Below are positions 52,750 to 62,468 of a DNA stretch of 64,000 nucleotides, piece after piece. Each line of letters begins with the position of its first letter. Position 1 is the first letter of the stretch. The position numbers and the translations under genes were made by a program. This DNA comes from Aquabacter sp965279295 (GTDB taxonomy: Bacteria > Pseudomonadota > Alphaproteobacteria > Rhizobiales > Xanthobacteraceae): NCBI GenBank assembly GCA_965279295.1, contig CBDIHQ010000012.1; one strand, written 5' to 3'. Under the pieces are notes generated by a model that was not told the DNA's origin, searched no databases, and saw nothing but the letters and a program-made list of their open reading frames with translations.

Positions 52750-55470
52750 ATGTCTTCTTGGAATCGCCCCACCGATCCACTTGCCTCCGTCTTCCCCCCC
52801 TCGACCGACACAGGCTCCGCTCCCCGCGTCAGCATTTCCTCTTGGCTCGCGGCGGATCAGGTGCCGAGCTGGCTGAAGCCTTTCACGCTGGACGAGAACA
52901 CGCGGTTCACCCGTACGCCGGACCTCCTGCTGCGCGCCCGTATGCCGGGTCATGCGGCCCCGCCCACCGGCGAGCCCGCGACGGAGACGGCGGACGTCGC
53001 CGTTGAGCCCGAATCCCAGGTGATGGCGTTGCCGCAGCGCACCGCCGAGGAGATCGAGGACGACGACATCCTCATTGACTGGACCGGCGAAAGCTGGGCC
53101 GCACGCGCCTTTGCGCAGGAAACCGCCTTTACACAGGATGGGGCTGTCGAAGAAACCTTCACCCAAGAATCGCCCCTTGAAGAATCGCCCCTTGAAGAAT
53201 CCCCGCTTCAAGAGCCTGTCGCGGAAGCGGTCGATACCCCCGAATCGGCAGAGGCGGTTACCCTCGAAGCCGAGGCATTCGAGATCCAACCCGCTCTGAC
53301 CGCCGAAGCGGAGCCGGTCGCGTCCGTCTTCGTCGCGGCTGAAGCCGCCGGATCGGCCGAGGTCCCTGCGCCGGAGATGACCGACGAGGCGATCGTCTCA
53401 ATCGAGGCGATTCTGGAGGCTGTGTCCTTCGCGGATATCCCGCCATCTATCCGCCGGCTCGCCCGCCTCATCTCGGTCGCGTCTTCCAGCATGCCAACGG
53501 CGGCGCCCGACCAGGATCTGGTTGCGATGCCCGTGGAGACGGTGCCGGTAGAGGCCTATCTGGCCGACGCGGAGCCGATCCCGGAACTGTCGATCGAAGA
53601 CATCCTGCCTGTCGACCTCGCACCTGAAGCCCCTGCGTCTGAAGTCCCCGCACCTGAAATCCTGCCGCCCGAGATCGAGCGTGTCGCTTCGGCACCTGAG
53701 ATGCCGCCGGTCGCCGTCGAGAACGCCGAACAGGCTGAGATCGCCCCGCCCGCACTGTTTTCCGCTGCCGGATACACCGTGCATGCCTCTTTCGGCTGGC
53801 CGATCTTCACGCCCGCCGCCGAAACTTTGCCCGTTGCGCAGATGCATGCCGAGGTTCAGGCGCCCATCGCACCACCGGTCCCGCAACAGACGCCCGTCGT
53901 TCCCGTGTCCGCAGTCCCCGCGCCGCTCGCCAGGGAGCAGCGGCCGAGCCATTTCGCGTACGAATTGCCGCCGCTTGAACTGCTCGCCGAGCCGCCCGTT
54001 CTGGAGCCCGTCTTCGAGCTGTCCGAGGAATATCTCGACCGCAATTCCGCGGCGCTCCAGCAGACGCTGCGCGACTTCGGGGTGCGCGGCGACGTGATCG
54101 ACGCCAATCCGGGCCCGGTCGTCACCCTTTACGAGTTCGAGCCCGCGCCGGGCACGAAGTCGAGCCGGGTCATCGGCCTGTCCGCCGACATCGCCCGCTC
54201 CATGAGCGCGATCTCGACCCGCGTGGCGGTGGTGGAAGGGCGCAACGTCATCGGCATCGAACTGCCGAACCAGCGCCGTGAGACCGTTTGGCTGCGGGAA
54301 CTCCTGGCCAGCCAGACCTTCGCCGACGTCCGCGCGCGCCTCGGCATCTGCCTGGGCAAGACCATCGGCGGCGAGCCTGTCATCGTCGATCTCGCCCGCA
54401 TGCCCCATCTGCTGGTGGCCGGCACCACCGGCTCGGGCAAGTCGGTCGCCATCAACACCATGATCCTGTCGCTGCTCTACCGCCTGACGCCGGAGCAGTG
54501 CCGCCTGATTATGATCGACCCCAAGATGCTGGAATTGTCGGTCTACGAGGGCATTCCCCATCTGCTGACGCCCGTCGTCACCGACCCCAAGAAGGCGATC
54601 ATCGCCCTGCAATGGGCGGTGCGGGAGATGGAGGATCGCTACCGCAAGATGTCGCGGTTGAAGGTCCGCAACATCGAGGGCTTCAACGCGCGGGTCGCCG
54701 AGGCGCGCGAGACCGGCGAGGTCGTCACCTCCATCGTCCCCACCGGCTTCGACAAGGAGACCGGGGAGGCGACCTTCGCGGAGGTCGTCATGGACCTCGC
54801 CGCTCTGCCCTACATCGTCATCATCGTCGATGAGATGGCCGACCTGATGCTGACCGCCGGCAAGGACATCGAAGGCGCGATCCAGCGCCTCGCCCAGATG
54901 GCCCGCGCCGCCGGCATCCATCTCGTCATGGCGACCCAGCGCCCCTCGGTGGATGTCATCACCGGCACCATCAAGGCCAATTTCCCGACCCGTATCTCGT
55001 TCCAGGTCACGTCCAAGATCGACAGCCGCACCATCCTCGGAGAGATGGGCGCCGAGACCCTGCTGGGTCAGGGCGACATGCTGTACATGGCGAATGGCGG
55101 CCGCATTTCCCGCGTGCACGGCCCGTTCGTCTCCGATGGCGAAGTGGAGAAAGTGGTGGCCCATCTCAAGGCGCAGGGGCGGCCGGAATATCTGGATGCC
55201 GTCACCTCCGACGATGAAGGCGAGGACGAGGAAGACGACACCCCGGTGTTCAACAAAAGCGCCCTCGCAGCCGAGGACGGCGCGGATAATTACGAGCAGG
55301 CGGTGGCGATCGTGATGCGGGACCGCAAGGCATCCACCTCCTATATCCAGCGCCGGCTTCAGATCGGCTACAACAAGGCCGCCAGCCTCATGGAGCGGAT
55401 GGAAAACGAAGGGATCGTGGGTGCGGCAAACCACGCCGGCAAGCGGGAAATTCTGACCTCTCGCCCGTGA
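52750..55470 (+). CDS. ftsK: FtsK/SpoIIIE-family DNA translocase without membrane helices
   Basis: A 906-residue protein. Residues 1 to about 420 form a low-complexity acidic region with no hydrophobic helix, where FtsK normally has four transmembrane segments. The motor follows: alpha domain from about 430, Walker A GTTGSGKS at about 558-565, Walker B VIIVDEMADLML, and the RPSVDVITGTIKANFPTRISF motor segment. The C-terminal gamma winged helix, about 846-900 (DNYEQAVAIVMRDRKASTSYIQRRLQIGYNKAASLMERMENEGIVG), reads directional DNA sequences in this family. It resembles soluble SftA-type translocases. The start ATG 52750 has no strong ribosome site, so the N-terminus may differ. Confidence 0.88.
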   Translation: MSSWNRPTDPLASVFPPSTDTGSAPRVSISSWLAADQVPSWLKPFTLDENTRFTRTPDLLLRARMPGHAAPPTGEPATETADVAVEPESQVMALPQRTAEEIEDDDILIDWTGESWAARAFAQETAFTQDGAVEETFTQESPLEESPLEESPLQEPVAEAVDTPESAEAVTLEAEAFEIQPALTAEAEPVASVFVAAEAAGSAEVPAPEMTDEAIVSIEAILEAVSFADIPPSIRRLARLISVASSSMPTAAPDQDLVAMPVETVPVEAYLADAEPIPELSIEDILPVDLAPEAPASEVPAPEILPPEIERVASAPEMPPVAVENAEQAEIAPPALFSAAGYTVHASFGWPIFTPAAETLPVAQMHAEVQAPIAPPVPQQTPVVPVSAVPAPLAREQRPSHFAYELPPLELLAEPPVLEPVFELSEEYLDRNSAALQQTLRDFGVRGDVIDANPGPVVTLYEFEPAPGTKSSRVIGLSADIARSMSAISTRVAVVEGRNVIGIELPNQRRETVWLRELLASQTFADVRARLGICLGKTIGGEPVIVDLARMPHLLVAGTTGSGKSVAINTMILSLLYRLTPEQCRLIMIDPKMLELSVYEGIPHLLTPVVTDPKKAIIALQWAVREMEDRYRKMSRLKVRNIEGFNARVAEARETGEVVTSIVPTGFDKETGEATFAEVVMDLAALPYIVIIVDEMADLMLTAGKDIEGAIQRLAQMARAAGIHLVMATQRPSVDVITGTIKANFPTRISFQVTSKIDSRTILGEMGAETLLGQGDMLYMANGGRISRVHGPFVSDGEVEKVVAHLKAQGRPEYLDAVTSDDEGEDEEDDTPVFNKSALAAEDGADNYEQAVAIVMRDRKASTSYIQRRLQIGYNKAASLMERMENEGIVGAANHAGKREILTSRP
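53155..53215 (+). repeat. 15-bp tandem repeat inside the FtsK acidic region
   Basis: Successive near-identical 15-bp units of the type CCCCTTGAAGAATCG encode the peptide repeat ESPLE in the FtsK-like N-terminal region, ending in the variant SPLQE. The units stay in frame and their DNA is nearly uniform, a sign of recent slippage. Confidence 0.65.
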
Positions 55471-55626
55471 TGCCGATCTGGCAAACACGATGACGTGACG
55501 CTACGTAGGCATCACATACGATCAAGTGACGCCAGCAACGACCTGAGGGGCCTTTTCCACTGTGGTGCAGCGTGTCACTTTGGATAGGAGCCGCCCAGTT
55601 GGCGGCGCGAGGCGGAAATCTGAGCC

Positions 55627-57402
55627 ATGGATCGAACGGTGATCGACAATGAGGAAGCCCGCCTCAATGCTCTGCGGGACCTCAATTTGCTGGATACGCC
55701 CCCCAGCGAAAGCTTCGATCGTATCACTCGGCTCGCCAGCAGATTGTTCCATTCGCCGGTCTCGACCATCTCGCTGACCGATCGCGACCGCCAATGGTTC
55801 AAGTCCCGCGTGGGCGTGGACCTGGCGGAAATCCCCCGCTCGGAAGCGCCGTGCGCCTATGCCGTGCAGAACGACGCGGTCTTCGTCGTCTCGGATATGG
55901 AGGAAGACCCGCGCTTCAAGGGTGGCCTGCTGGCAAGCGTGGGCATCCGCTTCTATGCCGGGGCGCCGCTCATCACCCGTGCCGGCTATGGGCTCGGCAC
56001 CTTATGCATCATCGGCGACAAGCCGCGCGACTTCTCGCAGGAGGAGAGCCAGGTCCTTGCCGATCTCGCGGCCATGGTCATGTCGCAGATCGAGCTTCAG
56101 AACGCCTTCGGCTGCATCGATGCCACCAGCGGCCAGCCGAACGAGCACCAGCTTTTCGAGGATCTGGACGATCTGAGCGCCCGCGAGCCCGGCGCGGCGT
56201 GCACCGCTTTGCTGATCGAGTTCGCCTCGCCGCCCCAGGTCACCCACGGCCAGCGCGTCCTGGGCGCCACCTATGCGGCGTTCATCCGCCAGAGCGTCGA
56301 ACGGATCCGCAGCCTGCTGAAGCCGGCCCAGAGAGTCTATCACGTCGGTCCCGCGCGCTGCGCCATCGTGCTGCGGGGAGAAGCGCCGGACGAGTTGCGC
56401 GATATCATCCACGATCTGACGGTGGGGCTGCGCGCGTTCGTCCTGTGCGCCGGCATCCCTCTGACGCCGGACCCCGTGTTCGGCGTCTGTGCGTTCCAAC
56501 TCGGCGCTGTGGCCCCGCGCGATGTTCTGCGCCGCATGTTCAACGCCGCCGCCGATGCCCGAAACAACGGCGATTCGGTTGCGGCCTATGACGAAGGGCA
56601 CGACCTCGCGCACCGGCGCCGGTTCCTGCTCCTGAACGATATCGGCTCCGCGCTGAAGCACCCCGGCGAGCTGCGGTTGGTCTATCAACCGCGCGTCGAT
56701 CTGCGCAACGGCCGCTGCGTGGGGGCCGAGGCGCTGCTGCGCTGGCGCCATCCCCAACTGGGCGAAGTTTCGCCGGCGGAATTCATGCCGCTCTTTGAGG
56801 ACACGGCCTTCACCGTCCTGCTCACCGACTGGGTGCTGGACCAGGCGATCGCCCAGCAGGCGATCTGGGACCGCTCCGGCGGCTTCCATCGGATTTCGAT
56901 CAACGTCTCGGCCCGGAACCTGGAGGATCCGCGCTTCGCGGAGCGTCTCGCCGCCATTCTCGCCCGGCACGGCGTCGCCCCCGGCGCGATCGAGCTGGAA
57001 TTCACCGAAAGCGCCCTGCTGACCCGCAGCACCAGCATTCTCAGCGAGATCGCGGCGTTGCGCGACATGGGGGTCGCCATGTCGATCGACGATTTCGGCA
57101 CCGGCTATAGCTGCCTGTCCTATCTCCAGCGCTTGCCCATCAATCTCATCAAGGTGGACCGCTCGTTCATCACCCACCTTGCCACCAACACCTACGACCA
57201 GAAGCTGGTGCGGGCTTTGATCGGCATGGCTCACGATCTCGGCTACGGCGTGGTGGCGGAAGGCGTGGAGACGCAGGAGACCTACGACATGCTGGTCGGC
57301 TGGGGATGCGACGAGGCGCAGGGCTTCCTGATCTCGCGCCCCCTCGCCCCCGAGGCAATGGAAAGCTGGGTGAACCCTGAGCGGGTCGCTGCGCGCGCGT
57401 GA
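55627..57402 (+). CDS. GAF domain-EAL c-di-GMP phosphodiesterase with degenerate GGDEF
   Basis: A 591-residue signalling protein: GAF domain (about 25-160), a divergent GGDEF-like region (about 165-325) with no GGDEF motif, and an EAL domain (about 335-585). The EAL domain has all the residues expected for an active phosphodiesterase: the EALLRW core, ISINVSARNL, ELEFTES, SIDDFGTGYSCLSYLQRLP, LIKVDRSFI, AEGVETQETY and the QGFLISRP end. It likely lowers c-di-GMP in response to a ligand bound by the GAF domain. It is a single gene downstream of ftsK. Confidence 0.9.
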   Translation: MDRTVIDNEEARLNALRDLNLLDTPPSESFDRITRLASRLFHSPVSTISLTDRDRQWFKSRVGVDLAEIPRSEAPCAYAVQNDAVFVVSDMEEDPRFKGGLLASVGIRFYAGAPLITRAGYGLGTLCIIGDKPRDFSQEESQVLADLAAMVMSQIELQNAFGCIDATSGQPNEHQLFEDLDDLSAREPGAACTALLIEFASPPQVTHGQRVLGATYAAFIRQSVERIRSLLKPAQRVYHVGPARCAIVLRGEAPDELRDIIHDLTVGLRAFVLCAGIPLTPDPVFGVCAFQLGAVAPRDVLRRMFNAAADARNNGDSVAAYDEGHDLAHRRRFLLLNDIGSALKHPGELRLVYQPRVDLRNGRCVGAEALLRWRHPQLGEVSPAEFMPLFEDTAFTVLLTDWVLDQAIAQQAIWDRSGGFHRISINVSARNLEDPRFAERLAAILARHGVAPGAIELEFTESALLTRSTSILSEIAALRDMGVAMSIDDFGTGYSCLSYLQRLPINLIKVDRSFITHLATNTYDQKLVRALIGMAHDLGYGVVAEGVETQETYDMLVGWGCDEAQGFLISRPLAPEAMESWVNPERVAARA

Positions 57403-57511
57403 ACCGCGCATGACGTGAACGCGGACGGGTTGCACGCGGCACCGTGCACCCGACATATAGCGCCGACAGGGATGGCTTGGGGCCGCCCGTCGCCGATCCG
57501 CGTGAGTGTCC

Positions 57512-58765
57512 ATGTCGTTCAAATTCATCCATGCGGCGGACATCCACCTGGACAGCCCGCTGCGCGGCCTGTCTCGGCGCGGTGAGATTGCGGATGTCTT
57601 CGTGGGCGCATCGCGCCGGGCGTTTGAAAACCTGGTCTCCGCCGCCATCGAGGAGCAGGTGGCCTTCCTCATTATCGCGGGCGACATCTACGACGGCGAC
57701 TGGCGCGATTATGCCACCGGCCAGTTCTTCGTGCGGCAGATGGGGCGCCTCGCCCGCGCCGGCATCAAGGTCTTCACGATCCGCGGCAATCACGACGCTG
57801 ATTCCGTCATCACCAAGAACCTGCCGCTTCCCTCCAATGTCCATGCCTTCTCGATCCGCACCGTGGAGCGGATGCCGATCGAGGATTTGAAGGTGATGCT
57901 GCACGGGCGCGGGTTCGCCAACCGGCATGTGCCGGAGAATGTCGCGCTGACCTATCCCGCCGCGACGCCCGGCTATTTCAACATCGGCATTCTCCACACC
58001 TCGCTCACCGGCCGCGAGGGCCATGATGTGTACGCCCCATGCTCGATCGAGGATCTGCGCAGGGCGGGGTATGATTATTGGGCGCTGGGGCACATTCACC
58101 GGCGCGAAATCCTCTCCCGAGATCCCGCCATCGTCTTCCCGGGAAATCTCCAGGGCCGCCACGCCAGGGAAACCGGCGCGAAGGGCGCGATGCTGGTCAG
58201 TGTCACGGATGGGGCGGTGGCCGCCATCCAGGAACTGACCCTGGACGCGGTCCGCTTCGCGCATGTTGAGCTTGATCTGTCGGGGGTGGACGACCCAGCC
58301 GATTTCCTGCGCAAGGCGCGCGATGCGATGGAAGCGGCGCATAGCGAGGCGGAAGGTCGCCCGCTTGCCCTGCGGCTCACCATCACCGGCGAAACCGCGC
58401 TTCATTCCCATTTGCGGGCCCATTCCGAGCAGGTGGTGGCAGATATGGAAGCTGTCGCCGCCGAGGTTAGCGCCGATCTGCTGATCGAGAAGGTGCGTGC
58501 CGCCACCACCAGCCCGCGCGTTGCATCTGCGCTTACGGTCGCGGGACTGGATGAGGTTCTGGCAGCGGTCGCCGCCGATCCCGCCTTCCGGGACGAGATC
58601 GCCCGTCTTTTGGCCGATCTCAGGAGCAAGCTGCCGGCGGGATTGATGGAATCCTCGGCCGATGGAGCGCAGGATACGCTCGCGGCAAGCGCCATCGCTG
58701 CGGCGGAAGACACGGTGCGCGCGGCTTTGCAGGGTGCTTCGCTCCCCAGGGAGCGCGGCGCATGA
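57512..58765 (+). CDS. YhaO-like SbcD-family exonuclease
   Basis: A 417-residue metallophosphoesterase nuclease of the SbcD/Mre11 class. Metal-binding motifs are FIHAADIHLDSPL, FLIIAGDIYDGD, TIRGNHDADSV and DYWALGHIHRREI. The C-terminal third is the capping and SbcC-contact region. The start is ATG 57512 (a GTG lies two codons before). The stop overlaps the next gene by 4 bp (ATGA), which together form a YhaO/YhaN-like repair complex. Confidence 0.88.
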   Translation: MSFKFIHAADIHLDSPLRGLSRRGEIADVFVGASRRAFENLVSAAIEEQVAFLIIAGDIYDGDWRDYATGQFFVRQMGRLARAGIKVFTIRGNHDADSVITKNLPLPSNVHAFSIRTVERMPIEDLKVMLHGRGFANRHVPENVALTYPAATPGYFNIGILHTSLTGREGHDVYAPCSIEDLRRAGYDYWALGHIHRREILSRDPAIVFPGNLQGRHARETGAKGAMLVSVTDGAVAAIQELTLDAVRFAHVELDLSGVDDPADFLRKARDAMEAAHSEAEGRPLALRLTITGETALHSHLRAHSEQVVADMEAVAAEVSADLLIEKVRAATTSPRVASALTVAGLDEVLAAVAADPAFRDEIARLLADLRSKLPAGLMESSADGAQDTLAASAIAAAEDTVRAALQGASLPRERGA

Positions 58766-61700
58766 GGCTCGCCAGGCTGGGGCTCGACCGCTACGGGCAT
58801 TTCACCGACCGCGTGCTGGAGTTCGATCCGAATGCGCGCGTCACCATCGTGCTGGGCGCGAACGAGGCGGGAAAGAGCACGGCGCTGAAAGCCGTGGTGG
58901 ATGCGCTGTTCGGCATCGAGCCGCAGTCGCGGTTTGATTTCCTCCACGGCTACAAGGGCATGCGCCTCTCCGCCGATGTCGTTTCCGCCGATGGGCGCAG
59001 CCTGTCGTTCGCGCGCCTGAAGCGCCGGACCGCGCCGCTGGTCGATCCCGTCACCGATCAGCCCCTGAATGATGATTGCCTCGCGCCGTTTCTCGGCGCG
59101 CATGATCGCAAGGCATTCCTGGAGATTTTCGGCCTCGATCAGGAGCGCCTGCGCGCCGGCGGGCGCAGCCTGCTGGCCGGCGGCGGCGATCTTGCCGATG
59201 TCCTGCTGTCGGCGGCTCCCGGCCTTGCCGATGTCGCGGCCCTGCGGGACCGGCTTCAGGCGAGTGCCGCCACCATCTTCAATCCCGACCGGCGCAGCGC
59301 CACCCACGCCCTCTATCGCGCCATCGACCGGCGGGCCCAGGCACAGAAGCGCCTGCGGGAGCTGGAGGTTCGGGTCGAGGAGGTCAAGCGCGTGCGCGAG
59401 CAGGCCGAACAGGCCGATACGGCGCGCGGCGCGGCTGTGCGTGCCGAGATCGACGCCGGCCTTGCCTGCACCCATGCCCAGGCGCTGGTCGGCGCGGTGA
59501 AGGAGTTGCGCCTGATCGATGCCGGCGTGGCGGAGCGCGAGACGCTGGGCGATCTGCCCAGCGTGGAGCCCGGCTTCATCGCCCAGGCCCGTGCCGTGCT
59601 GGCGGAAATCTCACGGCAAAGCCCGCTGCTGGACATGGCGCGTGCGGAAGCCGAAGCGGCGGAGGCGGCACTCAATGCTATCGGCCTCGACGACGGCATC
59701 TTGCCCTTTGCCGAGGAGATCGAGCAGTGCGACGGCCAACGCACGGCCGTGCAGGGGGAGCTGAAAAGCCTCCCCAAGCGCCGTGATGAGGTGACGGAGG
59801 CGCGTTCGGCTCTGATGCGCGTGGCGAGCGGGCTCGGGTTGGCGGATATTGAGGCGCTGCGCGCGCTCTCTCCCGGTCCCCCCGCCCTGGCGCGCGCCGA
59901 TCGCGCGGCCGACCGGCTCGCCGCAATCGAGGTCCGCAGCGAAGGGTTTGAGGCCGAGCGCAGAACGCTCGCGGGCCGGCGTGCGGAGATCGCACAGGCG
60001 CGGGCCGCCCTCGGGCACGTCATCGATCCCGCACTCACCCGGCGGCGGCTGGCCGCGCTCGACGGCGTGGAGGCGCGCGAGCATGCGCTCAAGGCCTTGG
60101 GCCACCGGCAGGCGCTGGTTCGCGCCGAACTCTCCGAACGGCTGGTGCGGCTGAACCTCGGCGTGGCGGACGTGGAGGCGCTCGCGGCAATTGCCCTGCC
60201 CATGCTTGCGGCGGCGGAAGCGGGCTTGCGGCGCGTTCTGGAAACGACCGACGCTCAGGCGCGGAGCCAGGAGGCCCGTATCCAGGCGATCCAGCAACTT
60301 GCGCAGGCCGAGGCGCGCCTGAATGCCCTGAATGCCGGCCGCCCAGCGCCCACGCAGGCCGCCATCGCCGCCGCCCGCCGGGAGCGCGACGATGCCTGGG
60401 ATGCCCTGAAGCCGATTGCCTTGGGGCACCGTGGGCGGACCGAGGAAGACGCTGCCCTGGCGCATGGGCTCGACCGCGCCATCGGCGAGGCGGACCGACT
60501 TGCCGACGAGCGGCTCACCGAGACCAAGCGCCTCGCGGACCTCGCGGCGGCCGAGCGTACGGTCGCGGATCTCAAAGCCGCTGCCGAGGGGGCGCTGGCG
60601 CATGCCGAGGCCGCCGGCCGCCGGTGCGACGACGCCTTGGGTGCCTGGAATGGTCTGTGGGCCGTGAGCGGCCTTGCCATGAAGGCGGACGAAACCGCTA
60701 TCGCCGTGCTGCGGGAAGCCGACGCCATCCTGCGCGGGCGCGGGACGCTGCTGAAAGAGGCGGCTGACGCCGAAGGCCAGCGTGATGCCGCCCGCTGGGA
60801 CCGGCTGGAATATGAGCAGCTTCGCGCCGACCTCGGCCTGCCGGCGCGCGGCGATGCGCCGGTGCATATTGCGGATATCCGCAGCGCCATCAGTGAACTT
60901 GAGCACCGCTTCCAGCAGGCGCGCGATTGCGATCGCGATTTGCGAACTCTCGATCAGGGCGAGGCGGAATTCGCCGGCCGCGCCGACGCCATCGCCGCGG
61001 AGCGATTGGCCCTGGCGAGCGAGGTTGCGGCCGTGTTCCCGCCGCTGGCGATCCGCCCCGAGGCCCCGGTGGAGGAGGCGAAAGCCGCCCTCGGGCTGTG
61101 GCGCGAGGCGCTGACCATCGACGAGCGGCTGCGCACCGCCGAGCGCCGGGCATCAGGCATCGTCCGCGACGAGCAGGCGTTCACGGCGGCGGTGCACGAT
61201 CTGGTGGGGCGGGCAGGGGTTTCCCTTCAGGACGATCCGTTCGATGCGGCGCGGCGCCTGCGTGGCCGGCTCGATGCCGCGCGGCAGGCGCGCGCCAAGG
61301 CGGATGCGGCCGTCGATGCCCTAAGCAAGCGGCACGCCGCCCTCGCCGCGGCACAGGCCGCGCTCGACCGCAGCCATTCGGGCCTCGCAGCCCTGGTCGC
61401 GCCGCTGCCGCCGGTGTGCCGCGCGGCGCTGGAGCCGTTTCTCGACCGGCTGGAGCGCGCGGCCGGCATCGAGGGGCGGATTGACCAGGCGCGGGCCCGG
61501 CTGGCGCATATCAGGGGCTCACGGGGCGAAGAGGAGATCCGCGCCGACCTTGCCAACATGGACGATGACACGCTCGCCCGCCGCGTCGCGGAGGCGGAGG
61601 CTGTCGCCCAGGCCGCGCGTCTGGCCCGCGACCTGGCGGTGGAACGGGACACCCAGGCCCGAACCGCCCTGGAAGCCATGGAGGCGCGCGACGGCGCCGC

Positions 61701-62226
61701 CGTTGCGGCGCAGGAGGAGCAGGACGCGCTGTCGGAGATCGCCGACGCCGCCGACCGCTTCACCCGCAATCATGTGGCTGCCCGCCTTCTCGGCATTGCC
61801 ATCGAGCGCTACCGTCAGGCGCACCAGAACCCGATCGTGGAGCGGGCCTCACGGGCGTTCGCGACTTTGACGTGCGGGCGGTGGGAGGGCATCGGCGTCG
61901 ATTATGACGAAGACCCGCCCAAGCTCGCGGCGCTGCGCGACGGCCGGCTTCTCGGCATCGGCGCGCTGTCGGAGGGCACCGCGGACCAGTTGTTCCTGGC
62001 CTTGCGGGTCGCGGCGATCGAATCCCACGCCACCCGCGCGACGCCATTGCCGTTCATTGCCGACGATCTGTTCGTCAGCTTCGACGAGGCGCGGACAGAA
62101 GCCGGGATGACGCTTCTGGCCGAGCTTGGCGCGACCACCCAGGTCATCGTCTTCACCCATCACGCCCATGTGGCGGACTGCGGGGTGCGCGCCCTGGGCG
62201 ATGCTGCGGCGGTGCTGCGTCTGTAG
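58762..62226 (+). CDS. YhaN-like SbcC-family AAA ATPase
   Basis: A 1154-residue SMC/Rad50-type ATPase. Walker A is GANEAGKST (about residues 32-40) behind the LARLGLDRYGHFTD start typical of YhaN. A long coiled-coil region rich in alanine, glutamate and arginine (about 190-1000) follows. The C-terminal signature is LSEGTADQLFLALRVAAIE, and Walker B with D-loop is LPFIADDLFVSFDEART, then VIVFTHHAHV. It works with the upstream YhaO-like nuclease, with which it is translationally coupled, on DNA ends or structures. Confidence 0.9.
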   Translation: MRLARLGLDRYGHFTDRVLEFDPNARVTIVLGANEAGKSTALKAVVDALFGIEPQSRFDFLHGYKGMRLSADVVSADGRSLSFARLKRRTAPLVDPVTDQPLNDDCLAPFLGAHDRKAFLEIFGLDQERLRAGGRSLLAGGGDLADVLLSAAPGLADVAALRDRLQASAATIFNPDRRSATHALYRAIDRRAQAQKRLRELEVRVEEVKRVREQAEQADTARGAAVRAEIDAGLACTHAQALVGAVKELRLIDAGVAERETLGDLPSVEPGFIAQARAVLAEISRQSPLLDMARAEAEAAEAALNAIGLDDGILPFAEEIEQCDGQRTAVQGELKSLPKRRDEVTEARSALMRVASGLGLADIEALRALSPGPPALARADRAADRLAAIEVRSEGFEAERRTLAGRRAEIAQARAALGHVIDPALTRRRLAALDGVEAREHALKALGHRQALVRAELSERLVRLNLGVADVEALAAIALPMLAAAEAGLRRVLETTDAQARSQEARIQAIQQLAQAEARLNALNAGRPAPTQAAIAAARRERDDAWDALKPIALGHRGRTEEDAALAHGLDRAIGEADRLADERLTETKRLADLAAAERTVADLKAAAEGALAHAEAAGRRCDDALGAWNGLWAVSGLAMKADETAIAVLREADAILRGRGTLLKEAADAEGQRDAARWDRLEYEQLRADLGLPARGDAPVHIADIRSAISELEHRFQQARDCDRDLRTLDQGEAEFAGRADAIAAERLALASEVAAVFPPLAIRPEAPVEEAKAALGLWREALTIDERLRTAERRASGIVRDEQAFTAAVHDLVGRAGVSLQDDPFDAARRLRGRLDAARQARAKADAAVDALSKRHAALAAAQAALDRSHSGLAALVAPLPPVCRAALEPFLDRLERAAGIEGRIDQARARLAHIRGSRGEEEIRADLANMDDDTLARRVAEAEAVAQAARLARDLAVERDTQARTALEAMEARDGAAVAAQEEQDALSEIADAADRFTRNHVAARLLGIAIERYRQAHQNPIVERASRAFATLTCGRWEGIGVDYDEDPPKLAALRDGRLLGIGALSEGTADQLFLALRVAAIESHATRATPLPFIADDLFVSFDEARTEAGMTLLAELGATTQVIVFTHHAHVADCGVRALGDAAAVLRL

Positions 62227-62232
62227 GGGCGC

Positions 62233-62356
62233 CTATATTCTGTGTGCGACCTCCTCGGCGAGGAGGACGGAATTGATGCCTTCTACGAACATGGCATCGC
62301 GGTTACCGCACCGAGCGTTCGGCCCCATTGAGCTTGACTTGGTGGATGTCGCTCAT
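62233..62356 (-). pseudogene. Possible frameshifted small ORF
   Basis: On the minus strand an ATG at 62356 follows GAGGATAGGA and reads MSDIHQVKLNGAERSVR before a TAA at 62303. If one base of that TAA were absent, the frame would run on as YRDAMFVEGINSVLLAEEV to a TAG at 62233, a plausible 40-residue small protein. I do not recognise it. It is either a genuinely broken small gene, a 17-residue ORF, or a sequencing error. Confidence 0.3.
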
Positions 62357-62407
62357 GGGTCCTATCCTCGTATGGACTTGACGAGCGTATGGTCGGCAGA
62401 AGCCGGC

Positions 62408-62440
62408 GCCGTTGCGGACCTCTCCGCAACGGCTGATTTT
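62408..62440 (+). terminator. Terminator between the YhaN-like and TRAP genes
   Basis: Perfect 11-bp arms (62408-62418 and 62423-62433) around CCTC, followed by TGATTTT on the plus strand. It sits between the YhaN-like gene and the convergent dctM gene. The U-tract faces the plus-strand transcript. Confidence 0.75.
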
Positions 62441-62468
62441 CCTCGGTGATGGCGGGCGTCGCCGTTCG

